In this document: one piece after another, positions 1 through 6,148 of the stretch
How the letters are laid out: each line of letters starts with the position of its first letter
Numbering within the stretch: the stretch's first letter is position 1
Assembly: GCA_947487525.1 (NCBI GenBank)
Contig: CANKWR010000015.1
Location: 1 to 35,489, forward strand
DNA: 35,489 bases
Reading direction: 5' to 3'
Source of the DNA: Bacteroidota bacterium
GTDB taxonomy: Bacteria; Bacteroidota; Bacteroidia; Chitinophagales; Chitinophagaceae
Position numbers and translations under genes: made by a program
The notes under the pieces: model-generated
The model's input: only the letters and a program-made list of their open reading frames with translations
Told to the model about the DNA's origin: nothing
Database searches by the model: none

Positions 1-114
1 TGCGATTTTTGAAGCAATACGTCCTACGGTTTGATTAGTACCGTCAACAATGTACCAGCCATGTTTAACGGTAGCCGCGTTGGCGTGCTTCGTGGTGAAA
101 TGTAGTTTACTCAT
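1..114 (-). CDS. rplM: 50S ribosomal protein L13, 5' end only (partial)
   Basis: The first 38 codons of a minus-strand gene that runs off the left edge. The translation starts MSKLHFTTKHANAAT and continues with HGWYIVDGTNQTVGRIASKIA. That is the N-terminus of Bacteroidota L13, including the W-x-V-D-x-T/G-x-Q-x-x-GR-x-A/C-S block of the family. L13 is an early-assembling protein of the large ribosomal subunit, and rplM is usually followed by rpsI, which would lie outside this window. The ATG at 114 is the natural start. A TACCTTTG promoter box lies about 70 bases upstream, leaving a 5' leader that can form hairpins. The rest of the protein is not visible. Confidence 0.9.
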   Translation of the reverse strand, partial: MSKLHFTTKHANAATVKHGWYIVDGTNQTVGRIASKIA

Positions 115-182
115 AATTCTTTGTTTAAATGAGGCCGCGCTATCCCGCTGGCCATAAATAATTCCCCTTTTTGAAGGGAGGG
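115..182 (-). promoter_or_regulatory. rplM 5' leader with two possible hairpins
   Basis: The roughly 68-base leader between the TACCTTTG box and the rplM ATG contains, on the minus strand, CCCTT-CAAA-AAGGG and then a GGCC...GGCC pair enclosing a GC-rich loop. L13 leaders that autoregulate are known in other phyla. Calling this one a regulator is inference; only the pairing potential is visible. Confidence 0.3.
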
Positions 183-190
183 CAAAGGTA
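183..190 (-). promoter_or_regulatory. -7 promoter box TACCTTTG for rplM
   Basis: Read on the minus strand, this is a perfect match to the Bacteroidota TAnnTTTG box. It sits 68 bases before the rplM start. I see no clear -33 TTG. Confidence 0.5.
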
Positions 191-248
191 TGGCGGGATT
201 TTATGTTTTTTGTGCTTTTTGCAGTCTATTTTTTACCATATCTTTATA

Positions 249-320
249 AAGTATTGATTATCAATAATAATTTTGTATCGTAATTTACATCATACTAAAT
301 AAGTACTGATAATCAAATAG
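249..320 (+). promoter_or_regulatory. two imperfect direct repeats around a TAATTTTG box upstream of the amidohydrolase
   Basis: AAGTATTGATTATCAATA (249-266) and AAGTACTGATAATCAAATA (301-319) are near-copies 52 bases apart, about five helical turns. The first contains a perfect ATTGAT-T-ATCAAT palindrome. A TAnnTTTG match (TAATTTTG, 268-275) lies directly after the first copy and would drive the gene at 425 with a leader of about 140 bases. The remainder of the 310-base gap (115-424) holds only the rplM leader and promoter. Confidence 0.35.
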
Positions 321-424
321 TTAGAACAGCTGTGATTTGACCCATTTAACGTGATTTTGATGCCTATTGCCCTTTCAGCCCTTTTAAAGCTTAATTTTAT
401 TGGCTCATAGCCTTACTTATATAT

Positions 425-1591
425 ATGTATCAGAAATTTCAAGCGACCCAGCTATTTACCGGCACTGAACTATTAACCGATCAGCTGGTGTTGATTACCA
501 CAAAAGAGGGGACCATTGAAGGGATCGTTGGCATAGAAGATGCAGGTGACGATATTCAAAGTTTTGACGGGATATTAAGTCCTGGATTTGTGAACGCACA
601 TTGTCATTTGGAACTTTCTCACATGAAGGGTATGATTCCGGCACATACCGGTTTACAAGAATTTGTAAAACAGATTGTGTCCTTGCGTCAAATAGATCCC
701 GAAACAATTCAAGCTGCGATTGTGTCAGCAGAGCAAGAAATGTATGCAAATGGAATTGTAGCTGTTGGAGATATTAGCAATACCTTGGATACCCTTCCAC
801 TAAAAGCAAAACACCTTTTAGCCTACTATACATTTGTAGAGTTGTATGATTTAGATCCTACCCGCGCAGAAAATAAATTGAATGTAGGACTTGAAATGCA
901 AAAAATATTTGAGCAAAATTGTATTCGAGCTTCCCTGGTTCCGCATGCGCCTTATTCGGTGACCAATCGTTTATGGAAATTAATAAGTGCACATTTTGGC
1001 GCACATACCATTAGCATGCATAATCAGGAAACGCCGGATGAAAATGAATTCTTTAAAAACAAAACAGGAAGTTTTTTGGGCATGTATGAAAGAACAAAAG
1101 TGTCCCTAGATTTTTTTGAGCCCACAGGTTTAAGTTCGTTGCAATCGGTATTGCCCATTTTCAAAAATGCAAACACCAGTATATTAGTACACAATAGTTT
1201 TACCAATGCAGCGGATATTAATGCAGTGAAAAAACAAATGCCCAATTCTTTTTGGTGCTTATGTCCCAACGCCAATCAATACATTGAACAAACCATGCCC
1301 CCCATTGAATTGCTAAGAGCGAATGGCGCTAATATAATTGTCGGTACCGATAGCTATGCTAGCAACTGGAGTTTAAATATACTAGATGAATTAAAAACCA
1401 TTCAAAAACACAATGCAGCAATTCCTTTGGAAGAAATGCTGGGCTGGGCAACTATTAACGGCGCACAGGCATTGCAGATGAATAAGCACTTAGGTAGTTT
1501 TGAAAAGGGAAAGCAACCTGGGGTAGTGGTGATAGAAAATGTTGGTACAGAAAACAATATAGCCACTGCCGTATCGCGAAGATTACGCTAA
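425..1591 (+). CDS. amidohydrolase of the COG0402 deaminase superfamily
   Basis: A 388-residue cytosolic metal-dependent hydrolase. All expected active-site residues are visible: the H59-C-H61 pair in NAHCHLELS, H174 in HAPYSV, the H199-N-Q-E202 HxxE motif, H256 in LVHNS and D309 in GTDSYASN. This set marks the branch that deaminates or hydrolyses amino-purine and pyrimidine-like substrates, such as methylthioadenosine/SAH deaminase and aminofutalosine deaminase. The HAPYSV block resembles aminofutalosine-deaminase-like members, which act in alternative menaquinone synthesis, but no other futalosine-pathway gene is in this window, so the substrate is open. No signal peptide is present. It stands alone on the plus strand, convergent with recO, with repeats in its upstream region. 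The class is secure; the exact reaction is not. Confidence 0.85.
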   Translation: MYQKFQATQLFTGTELLTDQLVLITTKEGTIEGIVGIEDAGDDIQSFDGILSPGFVNAHCHLELSHMKGMIPAHTGLQEFVKQIVSLRQIDPETIQAAIVSAEQEMYANGIVAVGDISNTLDTLPLKAKHLLAYYTFVELYDLDPTRAENKLNVGLEMQKIFEQNCIRASLVPHAPYSVTNRLWKLISAHFGAHTISMHNQETPDENEFFKNKTGSFLGMYERTKVSLDFFEPTGLSSLQSVLPIFKNANTSILVHNSFTNAADINAVKKQMPNSFWCLCPNANQYIEQTMPPIELLRANGANIIVGTDSYASNWSLNILDELKTIQKHNAAIPLEEMLGWATINGAQALQMNKHLGSFEKGKQPGVVVIENVGTENNIATAVSRRLR

Positions 1592-1605
1592 TGTCAATGA
1601 TGCCC

Positions 1606-1627
1606 TACTGCATTAAATTGAGCAGTA
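1606..1627. terminator. weak hairpin between convergent amidohydrolase and recO
   Basis: TACTGC (1606-1611) pairs with GCAGTA (1622-1627) around a 10-base loop in the 40-base gap between the two stops. There is no long T run on either side, so it is only a possible bidirectional terminator. Confidence 0.3.
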
Positions 1628-1631
1628 CGGT

Positions 1632-2366
1632 TTAATACAAAACTGCTTGTAAAATTTCGAGTGATCTAATTTCTTTAAAGCCTTTATAGTGCCAGCTTAA
1701 TGAAAGCTGGAATAACTCTAATATTTTTTTTCTTTGCGATCCGTTTAATACAATGTTTTCTAAATCATTGTAAAACTGCACTTGTAAAAATGTACTCGCT
1801 GTTTTTGCTTCCTGCCCTTCTAAAAAATAAGGATGCAATGGTTTTTCTTTTACAAACTGTCCCTCCTTAACATCTAAGTAAGGCGTTGTTTCTTCGAAAT
1901 TCCCTTGTAAGCCAAAACCCAAGGTTTCGCTTAAATGAATTAAAAAATAAATCGGAAGATTGCTAGCAAGGGTTGCATTGCCTTTATCTAATTGCTTGAA
2001 AGTGTCTTCAATTAAATAAAATAATTCAGGATGCGGTTCCGGCTGTAAAGTTTGTTGCAATATTTCTACAATATAGGTAGCCACTGCATTGCGGACCACA
2101 TCGGAATAAATATTTTGATAAATAGTATCCCAATTTACTTCCTTCACCATTTGCAGTCCTTTCATGGGACTATGGTAAACTTCCATTTGTAATATTGCCG
2201 CAGGTTGATAGTACACTGCTTTGTTGGCCCCTTTTTTACTAGTGGCTCTTACCCCTTTTAAAATATATTGTTGTAATCCAAAAAGCTCGGTGTACGCCGT
2301 CATAATTAAACTCGTATCTCCATACTTAGTTACACGTAGTACAATGCCCTTGGTATTATGTAGCAT
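1632..2366 (-). CDS. recO: DNA repair protein RecO
   Basis: A 244-residue protein beginning MLHNTKGIVLRVTKYGDTS and continuing LFGLQQYILKGVR, the typical RecO OB-fold N-terminus (residues 1-80), followed by the helical C-terminal domain. RecO works with RecR to load RecA on SSB-coated single-stranded DNA during gap repair. The four-cysteine zinc site found in many RecO proteins is absent: there are no cysteines in the C-terminal domain. Some RecO branches lack it, so this is not a sign of decay. The gene starts 10 bases after the pheS stop on the same strand, so the two are probably co-transcribed. The ATG at 2366 is the natural start, and the length is normal for the family. Confidence 0.9.
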   Translation of the reverse strand: MLHNTKGIVLRVTKYGDTSLIMTAYTELFGLQQYILKGVRATSKKGANKAVYYQPAAILQMEVYHSPMKGLQMVKEVNWDTIYQNIYSDVVRNAVATYIVEILQQTLQPEPHPELFYLIEDTFKQLDKGNATLASNLPIYFLIHLSETLGFGLQGNFEETTPYLDVKEGQFVKEKPLHPYFLEGQEAKTASTFLQVQFYNDLENIVLNGSQRKKILELFQLSLSWHYKGFKEIRSLEILQAVLY

Positions 2367-2376
2367 AATTTTTTTA

Positions 2377-3417
2377 TCAAACAGACTTAAACTGTTCTAA
2401 AAAGCGCAGGTCATTTTGAGAGTATAAACGCAAATCGTTTACTTGGTATTTTAATTGGGCAATTCTTTCCACACCCATACCAAACGCAAAGCCAGTATAC
2501 TTTTCAGGGTCTATGCCAAAATTTTCTAACACTTTTGGATGCACCATTCCTGAACCTAAAATCTCCACCCATCCAGTATGTTTACAAATATTACATCCTT
2601 TGCCTGCACAAATTTGACAACTAATATCCATCTCGGCACTGGGTTCTGTGAAAGGGAAATAACTTGGACGGAATCTTACTTTCACATCCTTGCCAAACAT
2701 TTCTTGTACGAAAAAATACAGTGTTTGTTTTAAATCGGCGAAGCTTACATTTTCATCAATATACAATCCTTCTACCTGGTGAAAAAAGCAATGCGCTCTT
2801 GCTGAAATTGTTTCGTTCCGATATACACGACCAGGACAAATTACACGAATAGGTGGTTTTTGTGTTTCCATCACACGTGCTTGTACGCTACTTGTATGGG
2901 TTCTTAATAACCAAGCTGCCTTATTTTCACTCGCTTCTTGTACATAAAAAGTATCCTGCATATCACGTGCTGGATGATCCTCCGGCAAATTCATGGCACC
3001 AAAATTATGCCAATCATCTTCGACCTCAGGTCCCTCCGCTACTGCAAAACCTAAACGCTTAAATATAGCCACCATTTGATTGCGCACTAAGTTGAGGGGA
3101 TGTCTTGTACCCACTGCTACTGGATCCCCTGGTAAAGTGAAATCGAATTTCGCTCCCCCTTGTTCACCGCTATCACCCAATGCATCCTGCAATTGTTGCA
3201 TTTTTTCTTCTGCTACAATTTTAAAGGCATTCAAAATTTGGCCAAACTCTTTTTTCTGTTCATTGGGTACATTTTTCATCTCCCCCATGATTTGCTTTAC
3301 CAAACCCTTGGTTCCTAGGTATTTAATACGGTATTGCTCTACCGCATCCGGGGTAGTGGCCACCGTAGCAGCGATTTCGGCTTTGATGGCTTCTATTTGT
3401 TGTAACAATTGCTCCAT
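2377..3417 (-). CDS. pheS: phenylalanine--tRNA ligase alpha subunit
   Basis: A 346-residue class II synthetase subunit; with PheT it forms the alpha2beta2 enzyme that charges tRNA-Phe. It shows the N-terminal coiled-coil (residues 1-90, ending near the KYLGTKG block), the catalytic core with GTRHPLNL, the RVYRNETISARAHCFFHQVEG motif 2 region and the FGMGVERIAQL motif 3. A Cys-rich stretch after TEPSAEMDISC (CQICAGKGCNICK) is typical of one PheS branch. The reading frame stays open a further 92 codons upstream, but those codons cross tandem repeats and the divergent DUF4290 gene. The ATG at 3417, giving MEQLLQQIEAIKAEI, matches family N-termini and is preferred. pheT is not adjacent; recO follows. 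Confidence 0.92.
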   Translation of the reverse strand: MEQLLQQIEAIKAEIAATVATTPDAVEQYRIKYLGTKGLVKQIMGEMKNVPNEQKKEFGQILNAFKIVAEEKMQQLQDALGDSGEQGGAKFDFTLPGDPVAVGTRHPLNLVRNQMVAIFKRLGFAVAEGPEVEDDWHNFGAMNLPEDHPARDMQDTFYVQEASENKAAWLLRTHTSSVQARVMETQKPPIRVICPGRVYRNETISARAHCFFHQVEGLYIDENVSFADLKQTLYFFVQEMFGKDVKVRFRPSYFPFTEPSAEMDISCQICAGKGCNICKHTGWVEILGSGMVHPKVLENFGIDPEKYTGFAFGMGVERIAQLKYQVNDLRLYSQNDLRFLEQFKSV

Positions 3418-3430
3418 AGCACGAATATAA

Positions 3431-3453
3431 GCAAATCCACAGTGTGGATTTGC
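3431..3453 (-). promoter_or_regulatory. 10-bp perfect hairpin in the pheS 5' leader
   Basis: GCAAATCCAC (3431-3440) and GTGGATTTGC (3444-3453) form a perfect 10-bp stem with a 3-base loop, ending 13 bases before the pheS ATG. In RNA it would sit close to the ribosome entry site. There is no T run after it, so control of translation or RNA stability is more plausible than termination. Function is inferred. Confidence 0.45.
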
Positions 3454-3537
3454 GATGCAGGGGAAAAAGTTGGGGTGTGGATTTGCGATGCAGGGGGAAA
3501 AGTTATGGGTGCGCTTTTTGATGAAGGGGAAAAAGTT
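3442..3537. repeat. three tandem ~33-bp repeats upstream of pheS
   Basis: Copies at 3442-3471, 3475-3504 and 3509-3537 (degenerate) have a 33-34-base period. The core GATGCAGGGG-AAAAGTT is shared by copies one and two almost base for base, and the third keeps GATGAAGGGGAAAAAGTT. Read on the minus strand they keep the pheS frame open and encode an 11-residue period (NFFPCIANPHP) rich in Phe. The array lies entirely between pheS and the divergent DUF4290 gene. Confidence 0.8.
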
Positions 3538-3551
3538 AGGCGTAAAACCCT

Positions 3552-3559
3552 TACATTTG
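3552..3559 (+). promoter_or_regulatory. -7 promoter box TACATTTG for the DUF4290 gene
   Basis: A perfect TAnnTTTG match 20 bases before the ATG at 3580, implying a short leader. It lies just beyond the repeat array, so the repeats occupy the position of its upstream promoter region. Confidence 0.5.
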
Positions 3560-3579
3560 TTATTCGGAAGATTTAATAC

Positions 3580-4278
3580 ATGGAGTACAATACAGCAAGA
3601 AGCATCATGGGGATGAGAGAGTATGGCCGTCACGTTCAAAGGATGGTGGACCATCTTATGACCATTGAGGACAAGGCCAAGCGCCAGGAGCAAGCACAGG
3701 TCGTGATTGAACTAATGGGTTTCTTAAACCCGTCCCTAAAGAATATTGAAGATTACAAGCATAAATTATGGGATCACCTATTTTTTATGAGCAATTTTAA
3801 ATTGGATGTGGAAAGCCCTTATCCAATTCCTACCAAGGAAACCTATAAGCAAAAGCCAGATCCTTTGCCTTATCCTAAACGCAAAATTAAATATGCGCAT
3901 TTGGGCAAGAACTTAGAATTGGTGATTGACAAGGCCATGGCTGAAACCGATGAAGAAAAGAAAGCCGGTTTTGCCAACAGCATTGCACATTATATGAAAT
4001 TGGCTTATAGCAACTGGCATAAGGAACTCGTGCAAGATGATGCCATTCGAAGTGAATTAAATTCTATCACAGGTGGTGGACTTGAGTTTAGCAACACCCC
4101 TTATATTAAACATCGCAATCAAAACTTTAGCGATGACTACCGTCCAGCAGGAGGAAGATGGCAAAACAACAACCGCAATCGTGGTGGACAAAGCGGTGGT
4201 GGACGCGGACCAAGTGGCGGTGGCGGTGGCGGCGGCGGACGCAACAATAATAACCGCAATTTTAAAAAAAGGTACTAG
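3580..4278 (+). CDS. DUF4290 domain-containing protein with Gly/Asn/Arg-rich tail
   Basis: A 232-residue protein. Residues 1-170 (MEYNTARSIMGMREYGRHVQR, GFLNPSLKNIEDYKHKLWDHL, ESPYPIP) match DUF4290, a family known from Bacteroidota with no assigned function. The last ~45 residues are low complexity, GGRWQNNNRNRGGQSGGGRG followed by eight glycines and NNNNRNFKKRY. Such RGG-like tails often bind RNA or mediate self-association; that is inference. No signal peptide or membrane segment is seen, so it is likely cytosolic. It diverges from pheS and ends in a strong terminator. The +1 frame across the tail is also open (4073-4318), but it is only a product of the repetitive coding sequence. Confidence 0.82.
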   Translation: MEYNTARSIMGMREYGRHVQRMVDHLMTIEDKAKRQEQAQVVIELMGFLNPSLKNIEDYKHKLWDHLFFMSNFKLDVESPYPIPTKETYKQKPDPLPYPKRKIKYAHLGKNLELVIDKAMAETDEEKKAGFANSIAHYMKLAYSNWHKELVQDDAIRSELNSITGGGLEFSNTPYIKHRNQNFSDDYRPAGGRWQNNNRNRGGQSGGGRGPSGGGGGGGGRNNNNRNFKKRY

Positions 4279-4296
4279 TTCAAAACATGATAAAGT

Positions 4297-4329
4297 AAAT
4301 CCCGTTCTTAGTGAGTAACGGGATTTTTT
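4297..4329 (+). terminator. Rho-independent terminator after the DUF4290 gene
   Basis: AAATCCCGTT (4297-4306) pairs perfectly with AACGGGATTT (4317-4326) around a 10-base loop and is followed by more T residues. It ends the plus-strand transcript 18 bases after the stop. Confidence 0.85.
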
Positions 4330-4361
4330 GTGGATGGGATTTTATTATCTATTATTTTATC

Positions 4362-4390
4362 TTGACAATTTCAATAAAAGTTTAATTTCG
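4362..4390 (+). promoter_or_regulatory. promoter of murA (TTGACA ... TAATTTCG)
   Basis: TTGACA starts at 4362 and is followed, with TTG-to-box spacing of 18 bases, by TAATTTCG at 4383-4390, one mismatch from TAnnTTTG. The start codon is at 4410. Confidence 0.45.
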
Positions 4391-4409
4391 TTTTTCTAAC
4401 ACCAAGCAC

Positions 4410-5714
4410 ATGAGCGCATTTGAAGTAATCGGAGGCAAAGCATTAAAAGGTACCATCATTCCACAGGGTGCAAAAAACGAAGCCTTACAAATTTTGTCGG
4501 CAGTCGTATTAAGTAGCGATCCAATTACTATTTCCAATATACCCAATATTGTAGATGTTAATTTATTAATTGAGTTACTGCATGAAATGGGCGTAACGGT
4601 TGAAAAACAAGGTGAAGGCGTTTATCGTTTTCAAGCAGATAAAATTGATCCCGATTATTTAGCATCCGAAGAGTTTAGAAAAAAGAGTGGACGCTTACGT
4701 GGTTCAGTGATGTTGGCGGGTCCGATACTTGCCCGTTTTAATATTGCTTATTTACCAAAGCCAGGAGGAGATAAAATTGGTCGCCGTCGTTTAGACACGC
4801 ATATTATTGGCTTTGAAAAATTAGGTGCACAATATGCTTATGATCAAGCGCTTGCTTGTTTTACCATTAAAACGAATGGATTAAAAGGTTGTTATATGTT
4901 GCTAGATGAACCTTCCGTAACAGGCACTGCCAATATTTTAATGGCAGCTGTTTTAGCAGAAGGAATTACGACTATTTACAATGCTGCTTGTGAACCCTAT
5001 TTACAACAGCTATGTAATATGTTAAATAGAATGGGGGCAAAAATTACAGGGGTAGGAAGTAATTTATTAACCATTGAAGGCGTGCAAAAATTAGGCGGTA
5101 CGGAGCATCGCATTTTACCGGACATGATTGAGATTGGCTCATTCATTGGATTGGCCGCCATGACTAAAAGTGAAATACGCATTAAAGATGCCGGCGTTCA
5201 ACACTTAGGCATCATTCCAGAAAAATTTAGATTACTCGGTATTGATTTTAGCATTCAAGGGGATGATATTTTTATACCAGCGCAGGAAGATTATGAAATA
5301 CAAACCTATATGGATGGTGGAATCTTAACCATTTATGATAATCCATGGCCAGGCTTCACACCCGACTTATTAAGTATTGTTTTAGTCACTGCCACACAGG
5401 CAAGAGGAAGTGTATTGATACATCAAAAAATGTTTGAGAGCAGATTGTTCTTTACCGATAAATTAATTGATATGGGTGCACAAATTATTTTGTGTGATCC
5501 GCATAGAGCAACCGTAATTGGATTGGGGCGCAAACATCCACTCCGAGGCATTACCATGAGCAGCCCAGATATCCGTGCCGGACAAGCCTTGCTCATTGCA
5601 GCACTCAGTGCCGAAGGAAAAAGTACCATTCAAAACGGAGAACAAATAGACCGCGGCTATCAATACATTGATAAACGATTGCAGGAATTAGGGGCTGATA
5701 TAAAGCGAGTTTAA
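4410..5714 (+). CDS. murA: UDP-N-acetylglucosamine 1-carboxyvinyltransferase
   Basis: A 434-residue enolpyruvyl transferase that joins PEP to UDP-GlcNAc in the first committed step of peptidoglycan synthesis, in the cytosol. Visible family features are QGAKNEAL with the substrate-binding K22-N23, the LRGSVMLAGPILAR block, RRRLDTHIIGFEKLGA, and PDIRAGQALLIAALSAEG near the C-terminus. The active-site loop reads PKPGGDKIG: the residue that is the fosfomycin-alkylated Cys115 in E. coli is Asp121 here. Cys-to-Asp MurA enzymes are active but not inactivated by fosfomycin. Length is normal. It has its own promoter and overlaps the tail of the convergent next gene by four bases. Confidence 0.95.
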   Translation: MSAFEVIGGKALKGTIIPQGAKNEALQILSAVVLSSDPITISNIPNIVDVNLLIELLHEMGVTVEKQGEGVYRFQADKIDPDYLASEEFRKKSGRLRGSVMLAGPILARFNIAYLPKPGGDKIGRRRLDTHIIGFEKLGAQYAYDQALACFTIKTNGLKGCYMLLDEPSVTGTANILMAAVLAEGITTIYNAACEPYLQQLCNMLNRMGAKITGVGSNLLTIEGVQKLGGTEHRILPDMIEIGSFIGLAAMTKSEIRIKDAGVQHLGIIPEKFRLLGIDFSIQGDDIFIPAQEDYEIQTYMDGGILTIYDNPWPGFTPDLLSIVLVTATQARGSVLIHQKMFESRLFFTDKLIDMGAQIILCDPHRATVIGLGRKHPLRGITMSSPDIRAGQALLIAALSAEGKSTIQNGEQIDRGYQYIDKRLQELGADIKRV

Positions 5715-6118
5715 AATAACGCACATGCCTTATCTAAAATCATTTCTCCTACAGAATCTGGAAGGACATCTCTCCACTCTGTTCTATAAAATGGTATCGT
5801 AAAGCTATTTGCTACTTTGCCACTTGAATAATAATGATAAATACTTAATAGCTTAACTTGTTTAGAGGAGCAATTATATTCAAACAATTCCATACTATAT
5901 CCATTTGTTAAATTAATTTTTTTTGAATTTTTGAAATAACTTAAATTCTTAGCAACAGTTTTCATCCAATATTTTTTATACCCAACATCACTATCCCCTG
6001 CATCTCTCAGATAATACTTATCTCCATCTTGAGAAGAACCAGCATACTGCCAATCTTGTGAAAAAGAATGATAACTACTTAAAATAAATAAAACAAAAAG
6101 AATAAACTTGATTTTCAT
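5711..6118 (-). CDS. secreted surface-adhesin-E-like small protein
   Basis: A 135-residue protein with a clear N-terminal signal sequence (MKIKFILFVLFILSSYHSFSQ). The mature part has an opening Trp, GDKYYLRDAG, a Lys/Tyr/Trp strand, then FEYNCSSKQVKLLSIYHYYSSG and a closing WRDVLPDSVGEMILDKAC. A pair of cysteines (in NCS and KAC) framing a Tyr-rich stretch and a P-x-S-x-G-E helix is the layout of the surface-adhesin protein E family. In that family the fold is known but the role is often only assumed to be surface related. It lies 30 bases after the large T9SS gene on the same strand and may share its transcript. Its 3' end overlaps murA tail to tail by four bases. Confidence 0.65.
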   Translation of the reverse strand: MKIKFILFVLFILSSYHSFSQDWQYAGSSQDGDKYYLRDAGDSDVGYKKYWMKTVAKNLSYFKNSKKINLTNGYSMELFEYNCSSKQVKLLSIYHYYSSGKVANSFTIPFYRTEWRDVLPDSVGEMILDKACALF

Positions 6119-6148
6119 AAAATATATTTTGATTTTTCAAATACCTAC

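Noticed and set aside
3442..3537. CRISPR array of 33-bp units
   Set aside because: The copies are directly tandem without unique spacers, and there are no cas genes.
3418..3693. N-terminal extension of 92 codons to PheS
   Set aside because: It crosses the repeats and the divergent DUF4290 gene and has no counterpart in the PheS family; the ATG at 3417 matches known N-termini.
4073..4318. open frame overlapping the DUF4290 tail
   Set aside because: It is the shifted reading of a Gly/Asn/Arg-rich repeat and has no start context of its own; such frames are products of low complexity.
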